A stretch of 64,000 nt of DNA from Nonomuraea glycinis (GCF_014646515.1 NZ_BMNK01000013.1:186001-250000); one strand, 5' to 3'; positions 17,501-26,605 are shown, counted from the first letter of the stretch. Translations and numbers: made by a program. Notes: generated by a model from the sequence alone, not told the origin.

Positions 17501-20111
17501 CGGTGACCCAGCTGGAGGAGCCGTTGAACGACAGGGCCTTGCCGTACTTGCCGTTCTGCCACGAGGCGGCGGTGGCGGCCCCGGTGTTGTTCTGCCCGGA
17601 GGAGTCGGCCACGCTCGTGCCGGAGCCCTCGTTCATGCCGTAGGCCGCCACCAGACCCGGGGTCGGCTGCGGCGTGTCCGCCGCCGTGGTGAACGACCAG
17701 GTGTACGGGGTCATGGTGTTGCCGGAAGTGTCCCTGGCGCCCATGACCTCGGCACGGTAGACCGTCTGGGCAGCCAGCGGGGAGGCCGGGGTGAAGGTCC
17801 ACACGGCGTCCCCGCCCGCCAGGGTGCCCTGCACGTCCTCGCCCGACGGGTTCTTGAGCGTGACCTGCGCAGCGGACACCGTCTCACTGAACGTCACCTT
17901 CACCGCGGTGCTCGTCGGCACGCCGGTGGCGTCCCTGCCGGGGTCGGTCACGGTCACGGCCGGCGCCTCGGCGTCGGGGCCGCCCGTCGTGAACGACCAC
18001 GAGTGCGTCCCGGCCATCGCGTTCCCGGGATAGTCCTTGGCTCCGCTGACTTCGGCGGTGTAGACGGTGGCGGGTGTGAGGGCCGCGCCCGGGGTGAAGG
18101 TCAGTGTGGTGTCCGTGGCGTTCATGGCCGTGCTTCCTGCCACGTCGGCACCCTGCGCGTCCTTGACCGTGATCTGGGCGTCCGTCACCGGCTCGTCGAA
18201 GACCGCCTTGATCGCACCGCCGATCGGAACGCCGGTCTGCCCGTCGGGGGGAGTGGTGCCCGAGACCACCGGAGGTGTGGTGTCCTCCTCCGGCAGAGGG
18301 TTGGGGTCAGGCGGCACCTCGTCCGGAGGAGGGTCCTCCTCGAAGACCATGCCGTCCACGAGCTCCTGGTCGGTGAGATCATCCGGATAGTAGGCGTCCA
18401 GGAAACGCGTCTTGGCGGATCTGCCCTCCGCCTTCGCCTCCGCCATCGCCTCTTCGGGGGTCAGGGCCCTCGCGGGAGGCAACTCGTCGTGGTAGACGTT
18501 GCCGGCGTCCATGTACGCCTTGTCCGACTCCCAGTCGGGCTCGGGCGGGGTCGGGCCGTCATAACTGCGGGGCACCACCACGTAGGTCGCGGGCGCCGGG
18601 GTGTACTGGATCATGAGGGTGGGCGGGTGGCGGTAGCCCGGGTAGGGGTCGCCGTTGTGTTCGCTGGCGTAGTACTGCCGCCAGTTGATGGCCGGGCTCT
18701 CGGTGACCGCTCGCAGCACCATCCCGTGGTTGTCCACGCCTTGTTCGATCCAGCCGCGGGCCATGCCGGTGACCCGGTGGACCAGCTTTTCCTCCTTGGC
18801 GCACCAGCTGGCGGGGTCGGCCTCGTAGTTGTAGCCGGCCTTGTTCCCGCTCTCGCCCGCCACGCCGGCGAGCGTGGGTTGCCGGGACCAGTTCAAGGTG
18901 GAGGTTTCCCACGTGGAGGTGATGAGGGCGGCACCGATGCCCGACCCGCTCATCGGGTCGCCGCACAGCTGGCCGTTGGGGCCGCCGGACTTGTAGTTCC
19001 ACACCCACAGGTCCGCATCCAGCACGGTGGCGCCCTCGAGCACAGGGTCGTCGGTGTCGAACTTCAGGTACACGCGGGCGACGTCGGCGCTGGTCTGGGT
19101 GGTGCCGGCGCGCAGCCAGCCGGCCGCGGCGTTGTTGCTGCCGGGGTTGTTCTTGCTGACCCAGGCGTCAGTGGGTTCTCCGCCGCCGAACCAGTCGTCG
19201 GCGGCGGCGATCGTCACCGGGTAGGTCACCGCCGGATCGGCCAGGAACTTCTCGTCCGGGGTGAACACCAGCTCCGACGTGCTGCCGGAGATCTGCACGC
19301 GGGCGTCGACCGGAGAGCTCTTGCCCTCTTCGGGGGAGGTCTCCACCTTGGCGTCCATGGCGGTCAGCACGATCGGCGCCGCCGCGGCCTTGCCCTTGGC
19401 GTTCTTGAGCTGGGGCCGCCCGTCAGGGGTCTTACCGAACGTGGTGCCTTCGGGCAGGGTGAGCGGCAGCCGTACGGTCACCGGGCCGGTCGGCCGCTGC
19501 CGGAAGACCACCTGGGAGATGAACCCGTCGGCCTGGGCCCGCACCACCAGGTCCGTCCCCGGCGCGACGGCGTCGGGGTAGGTGACCGTGCTGCCGGAGA
19601 CTTTGGGCTCCGGTAGCGTCCGGGTCACTTTCAGGCCGGTTTTGCCCTTCTCGCCGTCGGCGGACACCAACTGCTTGGCGCCGCGTGCGCCGAAGGTCAG
19701 CGGGGTCTTGACGCGGGCGGCCTGGAGCTTGCCGTCGCGGGTGACGATGCGGGTGTCGACGGGCTCCCAGGCGCCGCTGGCCGGGTTCTTCAGCTGTACG
19801 GGCCGGGTGTACAGCTCGGCCCGCATGTTCTTGCCGTCAGGATTCGCCCAGACCTTCATGGTCTCGGTGAATCGGGAGGGCACCTCGACGGGCTTGCCGG
19901 ATGTGGCGGCCTTGTCCCAGGCGGCCTTGAGTTCTGGTGAGGTGTCGGGCGGTGTCGACGCGGAGGCCGGGGTGGGGGATGGCGTGGGGCCCTGGGCGAT
20001 GGCAGGCGCACTCATGAGTGAGAGCGGCAGCGCCAAGGCCGCGATCAGGGCAGCGCGGCGGCGCGTCCGGGTGGATAAGCCGGACGCTGGTTGGTTGGTG
20101 GTCACTCGCAT
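14568..20111 (-). CDS. Giant secreted multidomain protein with C-terminal NucA/NucB-like nuclease motif
   Basis: 1847 residues from ATG 20111. GAAAGG touches that ATG, so the GTG two codons later (20105) is better spaced. A signal peptide ends near residue 40. Domains in order: propeptide-like region (60-300), DNRLRE-type domain (about 305-505), acidic Pro-rich linker, two Big_5-type Ig-like domains (about 612-812), LamG (about 815-1020), FN3 (about 1020-1125), LamG (about 1134-1335), a linker, then a Cys-containing C-terminal region. Near residue 1790 the motif CDEFPFASTLEGA matches the deoxyribonuclease NucA/NucB domain. DNRLRE and LamG stalks with a variable nuclease tip are typical of polymorphic toxins in actinomycetes. 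The downstream 145-residue gene may encode its inhibitor. Alternatively it is an extracellular nuclease for scavenging. Confidence 0.8.
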   Translation of the reverse strand: MRVTTNQPASGLSTRTRRRAALIAALALPLSLMSAPAIAQGPTPSPTPASASTPPDTSPELKAAWDKAATSGKPVEVPSRFTETMKVWANPDGKNMRAELYTRPVQLKNPASGAWEPVDTRIVTRDGKLQAARVKTPLTFGARGAKQLVSADGEKGKTGLKVTRTLPEPKVSGSTVTYPDAVAPGTDLVVRAQADGFISQVVFRQRPTGPVTVRLPLTLPEGTTFGKTPDGRPQLKNAKGKAAAAPIVLTAMDAKVETSPEEGKSSPVDARVQISGSTSELVFTPDEKFLADPAVTYPVTIAAADDWFGGGEPTDAWVSKNNPGSNNAAAGWLRAGTTQTSADVARVYLKFDTDDPVLEGATVLDADLWVWNYKSGGPNGQLCGDPMSGSGIGAALITSTWETSTLNWSRQPTLAGVAGESGNKAGYNYEADPASWCAKEEKLVHRVTGMARGWIEQGVDNHGMVLRAVTESPAINWRQYYASEHNGDPYPGYRHPPTLMIQYTPAPATYVVVPRSYDGPTPPEPDWESDKAYMDAGNVYHDELPPARALTPEEAMAEAKAEGRSAKTRFLDAYYPDDLTDQELVDGMVFEEDPPPDEVPPDPNPLPEEDTTPPVVSGTTPPDGQTGVPIGGAIKAVFDEPVTDAQITVKDAQGADVAGSTAMNATDTTLTFTPGAALTPATVYTAEVSGAKDYPGNAMAGTHSWSFTTGGPDAEAPAVTVTDPGRDATGVPTSTAVKVTFSETVSAAQVTLKNPSGEDVQGTLAGGDAVWTFTPASPLAAQTVYRAEVMGARDTSGNTMTPYTWSFTTAADTPQPTPGLVAAYGMNEGSGTSVADSSGQNNTGAATAASWQNGKYGKALSFNGSSSWVTVQDAASLRLTTGMTLSAWVNPASVANWSSVVGKELSDDGGVSYLLYAANGGSVPSGWVQPEPSASVSVAGTSPLPVNAWSHLAVTYDGTYLRLFVNGQQVAETEFGESLHDDGSPLRIGGNDPWKEYFRGLIDEVRVYNRAQSAAEIQTDMNTPVGRPQPPDTQAPTAPGSLTATGGPRSASLTWTAATDNVGVTGYTIHRSTTPGFTPSDANRVGSVQSTSFLDAGLAAGTYYYQVRAVDAAGNTGPASAEASATATEPPVNQGLVAAYGMDEGSGTTVGDASGRNNTGVATDTTWTTGRHGRALSFNGTSSWVTVPHSSALRLTSALTLSAWVRPSTADDQWHTVLMKETDQGGSYGLYSSIGEGPAAWLETADDQGGVAYYEPLPANQWSHLAVTYDGSDATLYVNGAQVEQTPFTGALFDDGGALRIGGNGVWEEYFSGRIDEVRIYNRAQTAAQIQTDMNAPIGAGASGTAQRLSTATTDPARITKLTVDDSRTDKGATATSRLTAWLPAGRDGEAKVDVEIAGKPTKSVKANKVTTDKQLIWSGQATADAGDSRVTLPVPKDRLRAGQEVRWRARLTGPGSTGSWTGWHDLTAGTAGTATTTAADPTPATIKRVLPSGAATSTPTATYQQCHNATTTGNAPYAISPSRFAHCRYSGWVIHVWKSFLGFPDYAGKIEGHQLTYLQGTIDKREFTVRKHIYIDKVEGEPPAGLRFANRIGSNSQGCVAGAAAGMTGSHTVAQWKQAAATQWHITQTFTSGPGTGYHLKSDCTINYSVIPKHPQDGTESSTPVHAEGTFRCDKSPQVKYHNKRGGGCVHLAAVPSFTMTRNDANPRGTTFPNMYDHIKTAFTPGAKTYPEPGGKSYPDLTQAKNIPGGSWRSPLTRHGYEPTRVGLRTTAGRVCEKEVKKEEGKDCDEFPFASTLEGATRANPPHNFSVRRIGETENQDHGLVLKAWYSNNRMLNFDQFWIDIQ

Positions 20112-20361
20112 CCTTTCGAACGAAAGTACGCAAACGACCCGATCGTCACATGATCACAAAGAAAAGTAAAGATCGTTTTTGTATCGGGAAAGATGCCTCT
20201 CGTAAGCATTTTCGCTGTTCAGGAAGGGTCAATTCGGATGTCCGCTGACGCGTGCCCATCACAGCGGGGAAATCGCCGGCACGGCGGCTTCTCGGTCACT
20301 GTCGCCTGTGTTCTCGCCGCCCGGGCTGCCGGGCGCGGCGTGTGCGACTCCTGCCGGTGGC

Positions 20362-20390
20362 GTCCCCGCCCATGATGGTGTGGCGGGGAC
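20362..20390 (-). terminator. Terminator of secreted-protein gene at 20413-20865
   Basis: Perfect 9-bp stem GTCCCCGCC/GGCGGGGAC with an 11-base loop, 22 bases past the stop codon on the minus strand. The rest of the 20112-20412 interval shows an AT-richer patch around 20150-20180 that may hold the promoter of the giant gene, but no gene. Confidence 0.6.
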
Positions 20391-20412
20391 CCGGAGCCAC
20401 CATTGCCGTGGA

Positions 20413-20865
20413 TCACTTGTAGTACTGCACCCAGTACTCGACGGTGTGCTTCTTGCTGAGGGAGAAGGTCGCCCAGTACTTCGAGTGCCCCGCGTTGTGG
20501 ATGCGGACGATGCCGTACTTGCCGTTGCAGCGCCACTTGCCGGACTTGGCGACCTTCTCACCGCCGCCCCAGCGGCGCAGGAACCACAGGTTGACCTTCA
20601 ACTGCGAGTCGTTGCCCCAGCAGCGGGCCTTGACCTGCATCACGCGGACGCCCGAGGGCCGCTGCCAGGCCGAGGTCGAGAAGTACCCCTTGCTCGGGCC
20701 CAGCGCCTCGTGCCGTTGGGTGCGCCAGCGGGCCATCGCCGCCGAGCTCGCCTGGGTCGAGACCTCACTGTGCGCGGCCGGGGCCGCGACGGCCGGGGCG
20801 GCCGTCACCAGGGCCGAGCCGGAGGCGGTGATGACGACAGCGAGGGAGATGTTCGCGAGACGCAT
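20413..20865 (-). CDS. Small secreted protein of unknown function
   Basis: 150 residues from ATG 20865 (GGCAGGG upstream); longer starts up to 20955 are not supported. Signal peptide with cleavage near AVAAPA. The mature domain is basic and aromatic-rich (WQRPSGVRVMQVKARCWGND) with two cysteines (ARCWGN and KWRCNGK) likely forming one disulphide. Compact beta-rich secreted domain; no catalytic motif recognised. It stands alone with its own terminator. Confidence 0.7.
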   Translation of the reverse strand: MRLANISLAVVITASGSALVTAAPAVAAPAAHSEVSTQASSAAMARWRTQRHEALGPSKGYFSTSAWQRPSGVRVMQVKARCWGNDSQLKVNLWFLRRWGGGEKVAKSGKWRCNGKYGIVRIHNAGHSKYWATFSLSKKHTVEYWVQYYK

Positions 20866-21241
20866 GCGTGCCCTGCCTTTCTGTTTCCAGTGACGTTGTC
20901 GGTCGGTTTCCGCATGAGAAGACGCCGCGGAGCGCGTGAAACGGCTGTCGATCAACGCAACAGAGCGACACCCCGAAGCCTAGGAAGAGACCCGCGCCGC
21001 GGCGTCAACCCGCGGTTGGAATCGTCCGTACACTTCGCGCTCTGTCCGCCTTCACCTTGGGTTGACCCGTCTATCGCGGAAGTCACAGCGGAAATCGACA
21101 GGGCGCCCGGCTGTACCAGCGGGTGCCCTCGTGGAGAGCGCCCTTCGGACGAGGAGGCCGTTCCCGAGGCGATCGGCTGCAACTCCCGGGGTATACCCCG
21201 GGATTGATGTGCCCCGGCCGGGTTCGGAGTTAGCGTGACGG

Positions 21242-22453
21242 ATGCCCCTCAGCGCCGCCCCGGCCATCCAGCGGCTGTCCTCGCTCAACCCCCTGCTCCT
21301 CGACAGCGCCCTGGCTTCCGCCATGGTCGTCCTCACGTGGCTGTGGGACCTCTACGGACCCGACATGGGACGCCCCGGCGACCTGCAGGCGATGACGCTG
21401 ACCTTGCTCGCGAACGCGCCGCTCGCGCTGCGCAGGCGCAAGCCGCTGACCGTCCTGGTGATCGTCACGGTCGCGTCGCTCGTCTACCACCTGCAGGGCT
21501 ACCACGCGGGCCTCAACACCATCGGCATGATGGTCGCGCTCTACACGGTCGCCGTCCACCGCTCCTGGAAAGCCGACCTGACAGGCGCCGTGCTGATGGT
21601 CTCCGCGTGGACCCACGGATCGGCGCTCCAGCCCACCGTCACCCTGCCGTCGGCGCTCGTGCAGTCGCTCCTCCTGGCGGCCTGCACGCTGGGCGCGGGC
21701 GTCAGCGTGCGGCTGCTGTCCCAACGCGCCAGGCAGCTCGCCGACCTCGCCACGCAGCTCCGCAGGGAGCAGGACGCGGCCGCCGACCGCGCCGTCACCC
21801 AGGAGCGCCTGCGGATCGCCCGCGAACTGCACGATGTCGTGGCCCATCACATGTCCGTGATCTCCGTACAGGCCGGTCTCGGCCGCTTCGTCGCGCTGTC
21901 CCATCCTCCGACGGCGCTTGCCACACTGAAAGTCATCGAAAACACCAGCCATGAGGCACTCAACGAGATGCGGCGGCTGCTGTCGATCCTGCGCATCGAG
22001 GCGAACGACGAGGACGAGAAGCTCTATGCCGCCGCGCCCGGCCTCAAGGACATCGACAGCATCGCGGAGCGGATCCGGGCGGCGGGCCTGTCCGTCGAGA
22101 CGACCGTCGAAGGAGAGGTACGGCCGCTGCCGCCCGGCCTGGAGGTGTGCGCCTACCGGGTCGTCCAGGAGTCGCTGACCAACGTGCTCAAGCATGCCGG
22201 GCCCGCCCGGGTGAAGGTGACGATCACGTACGGCCGGTCGACGCTCACCGTCCGCGTCACCGATGACGGCCCCGGCGTCGCCTCCGCGCGGCCGGATCCG
22301 GGACCGGACGGCAACGGCTTGATCGGCATGACTGAGCGTGTCAGGCTCTATCAGGGCACCCTCAAGGCGGGCCCGTTGCCGCAAGGCGGCTTCGAGGTGC
22401 TGGCGGTCTTCCGCTGCTCCCACCCGGCGAGGTCGAGCGAAACAGGTCCATGA
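21242..22453 (+). CDS. Sensor histidine kinase, DesK/NarX-like
   Basis: 403 residues. The N-terminal 150 residues contain about five hydrophobic segments, then a coiled stretch (SQRARQLADLATQLRREQDA). The HisKA_3 dimerisation motif ERLRIARELHDVVAHH holds the phosphoacceptor His near residue 200. The ATP-binding domain carries N-box VVQESLTNVLKHA and G-box VTDDGPG. Its stop overlaps the response-regulator start (ATGA at 22450), so the two are a translationally coupled two-component system. The signal is unknown. Confidence 0.92.
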   Translation: MPLSAAPAIQRLSSLNPLLLDSALASAMVVLTWLWDLYGPDMGRPGDLQAMTLTLLANAPLALRRRKPLTVLVIVTVASLVYHLQGYHAGLNTIGMMVALYTVAVHRSWKADLTGAVLMVSAWTHGSALQPTVTLPSALVQSLLLAACTLGAGVSVRLLSQRARQLADLATQLRREQDAAADRAVTQERLRIARELHDVVAHHMSVISVQAGLGRFVALSHPPTALATLKVIENTSHEALNEMRRLLSILRIEANDEDEKLYAAAPGLKDIDSIAERIRAAGLSVETTVEGEVRPLPPGLEVCAYRVVQESLTNVLKHAGPARVKVTITYGRSTLTVRVTDDGPGVASARPDPGPDGNGLIGMTERVRLYQGTLKAGPLPQGGFEVLAVFRCSHPARSSETGP

Positions 22454-23106
22454 TCAGTGTGTTGGTGGTCGACGATCAGGTGCTCATCCGCGCGGGCCTG
22501 GCGGCACTCCTGCGCGCGGCGGGACTGACCGTGGTGGGCGAGGCCGAAGACGGTGAGGAAGCGGTACGGCTCGCCGCCACACTCAAACCCGACGTCGTTC
22601 TCATGGACATCCGCATGCCGGGGATGGACGGCCTCAACGCCACCGAACAGATCCTGGCCGCCGCCGAGCCGCCGGCGCCCAAGGTCCTCATCCTGACGAC
22701 CTTCGACCTGGACGAGTACGTCTACAACGCGCTGCGGCTGGGCGCGGGCGGCTTCCTGCTCAAGGACACGCCGCCCGAGCGCCTCATCGCCGCGATCCAC
22801 ACGGTCGCCTCCGGCGACATCCTGCTCGCGCCCAGCGCCACCCGCCGGCTGATCGAAGCCTTCGTCGACCTGCCGGCGGCCGTCCCTTCCCCGGAGCTCG
22901 GCCGCCTGACCGCCCGGGAGACCGAGGTGCTGCGCCTCGTCGGCTGCGCGCTGTCCAACAAGGAGATCGCCAAGCGGCTGTCGGTCAGCGAGGGCACGGT
23001 CAAAACGCACCTCAACCGGCTCATGGCCAAGCTGGGGCTCGCCAGCCGCGCCCAAGCGGTCGTCCTGTCCTACGACTCCGGCCTGGTCAAGCCGAGCAGC
23101 CGGTGA
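22450..23106 (+). CDS. NarL/LuxR-type response regulator
   Basis: 218 residues. Receiver domain with phosphoacceptor Asp in VVLMDIRMPGMDG (about residue 54) and conserved Lys in FLLKDTPPERL (about 107). The LuxR-type DNA-binding helix-turn-helix is at the C-terminus (LTARETEVLRLVGCALSNKE ... VSEGTVKTHLNRLMAKLGL). It is partner of the preceding kinase by overlap and family. Targets not visible; no obvious adjacent efflux operon. Confidence 0.93.
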   Translation: MISVLVVDDQVLIRAGLAALLRAAGLTVVGEAEDGEEAVRLAATLKPDVVLMDIRMPGMDGLNATEQILAAAEPPAPKVLILTTFDLDEYVYNALRLGAGGFLLKDTPPERLIAAIHTVASGDILLAPSATRRLIEAFVDLPAAVPSPELGRLTARETEVLRLVGCALSNKEIAKRLSVSEGTVKTHLNRLMAKLGLASRAQAVVLSYDSGLVKPSSR

Positions 23107-23214
23107 AGTCACGCCGGTCGCGAGAGGGCCTGCACCCGTCTCATCGCCTGGGCCGCCGGAGACTCCCGTCTGACAGGCGAGACGGTGACCCGGTAAGGAT
23201 GGGAGGCTCGGACC

Positions 23215-23439
23215 GTGCGTACCTGGTTCGAGCCTGAAGAGTTCTCCGCCGCCGTCGACGCGCGGCACGAGAGCCGTGACGGCCGGCCGGCTTACTGGGA
23301 CGGTGCGCGCATCAGGTTCTTCCTGCTGCGGTACGTGCCGTACAAGGTGACGGCCCCGCGGAAGGAGCTCGACCTCGCCCCGGAGGTGCTGCGCACGTAC
23401 CTGCGCTATCTCGACGTCACGGGCCTTCGCGACCCATAG
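23215..23439 (+). CDS. Small conserved hypothetical protein
   Basis: 74 residues from GTG 23215, with GGGAGG 11 bases before. The sequence is acidic/basic-mixed and aromatic-rich (YWDGARIRFFLLRYVPYKV), without a membrane segment or cysteine. The family was not recognised. The good ribosome site and actinomycete codon bias at third positions support it as real. Confidence 0.5.
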   Translation: MRTWFEPEEFSAAVDARHESRDGRPAYWDGARIRFFLLRYVPYKVTAPRKELDLAPEVLRTYLRYLDVTGLRDP

Positions 23440-23533
23440 GCGTGTACATGAGGACGCGGTCATGGGGAGCCTTGGAGGAGCGCCGGCAGGACCGTGCCGC
23501 ATCCGGGTAAGACGCCGGCCGTGGACCGCAGGC

Positions 23534-26242
23534 TCATGACCCGATGAGCCGATCGCGGTCGGTGAGGGACAGCTCAGCCCAGATGACCTTGCCGCGGCGG
23601 GTGTAGCGGGTGCCCCAGCGCTCGGCGAGCTGCGCGACCAGGTACAGCCCGCGCCCGCCCTCGTCGGTGTCGGCGGCGCGGCGGGGGCGCGGGGAGGTCT
23701 CGCCGGCGTCGGAGACCTCGCAGATCAGGCTGTTGTCCAGCAGCAGCCGCGCCTTGATGGGCTCTTTGCCGTACCGGATGGCGTTGGTCACCAGCTCGCT
23801 GAAGACCAGTTCGGTGCTGAAGCCGAGCTCCTCCATGCCCCAGGCGGCCAGCAGCCGGTCGACCTCGGCGCGCACCTGGGCGACCATCGCCGGATCCGGC
23901 GACACATCCCAGCAGGCGACGTGGTCGGCCGGGGTGGCGCTGGTCCGGGCCACCAGCAGGGTGAACTCATCCGACAGGTGGGCCGGCGGCACGGCGTCCA
24001 GCACCGCGGCGCAGGTCTGCTCCGCCGTACGGCCGGGGCCGGCCAGGGCCTGGCGCAGGCGCCGTTTCCTGCCGTCGCTCTCGCCGATCAGCCCCCTGGT
24101 GTAGAGCACGAGGCTGCTGCCCTCGGGGAGGTCCACCTCGGCCGTCTCGAACACCGCGCCTCCGCGTCCGAGCGGCGACCCCACCGGCAGGTCCAGGAAC
24201 TCCACGCTGCCGTCCGGCCGGACGACCGCGGGCGCCGGATGTCCGGCCGAGGCGATGGCGCAGCGCTGGGAGGTGGGGTCGTAGACGGCGTACGCGCAGG
24301 TCGTGCCGGTGGCGTCGGCGCCCGAGCCCGCCACGCGGCCGTGGGTCCGGTCCGTACGCCGGCCCTCGGCTTCGCCTGCCTTCTCGCGGTCCAGGCTGCG
24401 TACCAGATCGTCGAGGTAGCCGAGGATGTCCTCGGGCGGCATGTCGAGCGCGGCGAAGTTGCCGACGGTGGTGCGCAGGCGCGCCATGGCGCCCGCGGCG
24501 TGCAGGTCGCGGCCGGCGACGTCGCCCACCACCAGGGCGACCCGAGCCCCCGACAGGGGGATGACGTCGTGCCAGTCACCCCTGGCCCCGGTCATCGCGG
24601 GCACGCAGCGGTGCGCCACCTCCACGGCCCTGCTCTCGGGGACGTCCCAGGGCGTCATGCTGCGACGCAGGGCGAGCACCATGGCGTGCTCCCGGGCGAA
24701 GCGGCGGGCGTTGTCCATGCTCAGCGCGGTCCGCGAGGCCAGCTCCTCGGCCAGCCACAGCTCGTCGTCGTCGAAGGAGCCGGACGGGGCGGCGCGCAGG
24801 AAGGTCGCCACTCCCAGCACCCTGCCGTGCGCCAGCAGAGGGACGGCGACGCCCGCGGGGAATCCGGCCGCGGGCGCGAGGTCCACCGCCCACGGCGCCC
24901 CGGTCCCCGGATCGCGCGGGTCCGGCCACCGCAACGCCTGCTCCTCGGACAGGCACCGGGCCTGGGCGGAGGAGGCGAAGTAGTGGACCGGCTCCCCGGC
25001 CGCGACGGAGAGAATCTCCTGCCGCATCCCCTTGACCGCCGTCCGCCGCAGTTCCATGTTCTCCGGGCAGGGCTCCTGACCGGAGATCACGAACTCGTAC
25101 AGATCCACTGTGACCATGTCGGCGAACTCAGGGAGGGTCACCTCGGCGAGTTCCTCGGCCGTCCGCGCCACGTCCAGGGTCTGGCCGATCTCCGTCATGG
25201 CCTCGTACATCAGCCGCAGCCGCTTACGCGCCGTGGCTGCGATCCTGCCGACCTCGGGCTCGCCGAACAGGAACAGCCAGGGATCGGTGCCTGTGTGCGG
25301 CTTCGGCTCGTGGCCGGGCGACTCCGCAGGCGTGTTCACCGCCGCCGGTAGCGGACGCGACGGACGTTCGAGCAGGGCCGGCTCCGGCGTGACGGAGGCG
25401 TCGGCGAGTTCCCGCCACGGCCCGCCCTTGATCCTGACCTGGGCCATGACGCCGACCACGCCGACGGGCTCGGTTCTCGGCAGCGACCGCAGGGTGGCCA
25501 CGCGGCCGTGGGACAGGACGACCTCGACGGCCGCCCGCTTGCCGTACGCGATCAGCTCGGCGGCCTTCTCCTCCAGCAGGAGGCGATCGGCCCCGGTCAG
25601 CTCACGGAGCAGCGGGCCGGTCTCCTCAGGCGGCCGGAGACTGGGGACGTCCCCGGTCCGCAGGTACGCCTCGAACAAGGTGCGCTCGCGCGCGGTGCTC
25701 CGCTCCAGGAACCGCTGCTCGATGGCCCTGGCGATCTCGCGTGCGAGCCGGCCCATCGCCGGATGCTCGTTCTCGTTGCGACAGGAGATCGTCAGCACGC
25801 CGCGCGCGTGGCCGGTCAGCGGGTCCAGGATCGGGACGCCGGTGGCGGTGAAGGGGTACAGGCGCCGGGCGTGGTGCTCGCTGCCCGCGACCCGGACCGG
25901 CCGTCTGGCCAGCAGCGCGGTGCCGCCCGCGGAGGTTCCGAGCAGGTCTTCGGAGTAGCACACGCCGGGGATGGCCTTCGCCCGGTCGTATGCTCGCGCC
26001 AGTTGCGCGTCGCCCTCGCACCGCAGGAGCAGCCTCGCCTGCTCGTCCAGGAGGAGCAGGACCGCCTTCGTGTCCCTGAGTACGGGCCGGTAGTGTTCGA
26101 TCACCGGCTGGGCCATCCGGACGAGTTCGTTGTCGAGGTCCAGTTCGACGGGGTCGGCGAAGTCCAGCTTGTCGGGGTGGAGGCCGGTGGCCTGGCAGCG
26201 GCGCCAGGAGTTCAGGATGGCATGAGGCACCTTCTCGCCCAC
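23534..26242 (-). CDS. GAF-GAF-SpoIIE phosphatase-HATPase fusion (anti-sigma-type regulator)
   Basis: 902 residues from GTG 26242. N-terminal GAF domain (about 40-190) preceded by an AcoR-like helix (ILNSWRRCQATGL). A second GAF lies at about 340-530. A PP2C/SpoIIE phosphatase domain (about 545-760) has metal-binding Asp in VVGDVAGRDLHAAG. A C-terminal RsbW-like HATPase (about 775-900) has the N-box ELVTNAIRYG. Such fusions control sigma factors by dephosphorylating anti-anti-sigma factors and phosphorylating or binding partners. The true start may be upstream: a strong GGAGG (26291-26296) sits 9 bases before an in-frame ATT (26281), while the GTG has no good site. Confidence 0.87.
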   Translation of the reverse strand: MGEKVPHAILNSWRRCQATGLHPDKLDFADPVELDLDNELVRMAQPVIEHYRPVLRDTKAVLLLLDEQARLLLRCEGDAQLARAYDRAKAIPGVCYSEDLLGTSAGGTALLARRPVRVAGSEHHARRLYPFTATGVPILDPLTGHARGVLTISCRNENEHPAMGRLAREIARAIEQRFLERSTARERTLFEAYLRTGDVPSLRPPEETGPLLRELTGADRLLLEEKAAELIAYGKRAAVEVVLSHGRVATLRSLPRTEPVGVVGVMAQVRIKGGPWRELADASVTPEPALLERPSRPLPAAVNTPAESPGHEPKPHTGTDPWLFLFGEPEVGRIAATARKRLRLMYEAMTEIGQTLDVARTAEELAEVTLPEFADMVTVDLYEFVISGQEPCPENMELRRTAVKGMRQEILSVAAGEPVHYFASSAQARCLSEEQALRWPDPRDPGTGAPWAVDLAPAAGFPAGVAVPLLAHGRVLGVATFLRAAPSGSFDDDELWLAEELASRTALSMDNARRFAREHAMVLALRRSMTPWDVPESRAVEVAHRCVPAMTGARGDWHDVIPLSGARVALVVGDVAGRDLHAAGAMARLRTTVGNFAALDMPPEDILGYLDDLVRSLDREKAGEAEGRRTDRTHGRVAGSGADATGTTCAYAVYDPTSQRCAIASAGHPAPAVVRPDGSVEFLDLPVGSPLGRGGAVFETAEVDLPEGSSLVLYTRGLIGESDGRKRRLRQALAGPGRTAEQTCAAVLDAVPPAHLSDEFTLLVARTSATPADHVACWDVSPDPAMVAQVRAEVDRLLAAWGMEELGFSTELVFSELVTNAIRYGKEPIKARLLLDNSLICEVSDAGETSPRPRRAADTDEGGRGLYLVAQLAERWGTRYTRRGKVIWAELSLTDRDRLIGS

Positions 26243-26469
26243 CGGCTCGCCTCTGAGGAATCTCGCAAGGATCGTCTCAATGACTCCGGCCCTCCTTCGC
26301 GAAGAATTGGCACTTAGGCCCCTTCTAGCATCGTTTCTCGCCTTCGTCCCATATTGCGGCTCTAGATCCTATGTTTCGTATCTAAGCTGCGAAATAATGA
26401 CAAAGAACCCGAAAAGTCGGACGCCTTCCGCGCCGTACACAGGTTTGATCCGCTTGCCGCGACGGTCGC

Positions 26470-26605
26470 CGCCGTGAGCGCGGCCACGGCCGCGAGGAAC
26501 GCCGCACCCTGAAGGTCCTGACCGTCAAAGCCGGGCTGCTCTTCCCGTACGCGCTGCAGGCCATGCAGATCACCCGCCAGGTCCGAGACCTGAACACCGG
26601 CGTGG
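26470..26605 (+). mobile_element. ISAs1-family transposase remnant
   Basis: One frame reads E-R-G-HGREERRTLKVLTV, then K-A-G-LLFPYALQAMQITRQVR. This is the conserved stretch near the C-terminal part of DDE transposases of the ISAs1/H-repeat group (HGRxERRTLKxxTV ... GFPHAAQxxQITR). Only about 45 residues remain, with no start, catalytic triad or terminal repeats. It adjoins a restriction-gene remnant on the other strand. Confidence 0.6.

Noticed and set aside
16320..19616. 1098-codon open frame on the plus strand
   Set aside because: Antisense to the 1847-residue secreted protein; composition is Gly/Val/Arg-rich as expected of a high-GC mirror frame, with no ribosome site or family match.
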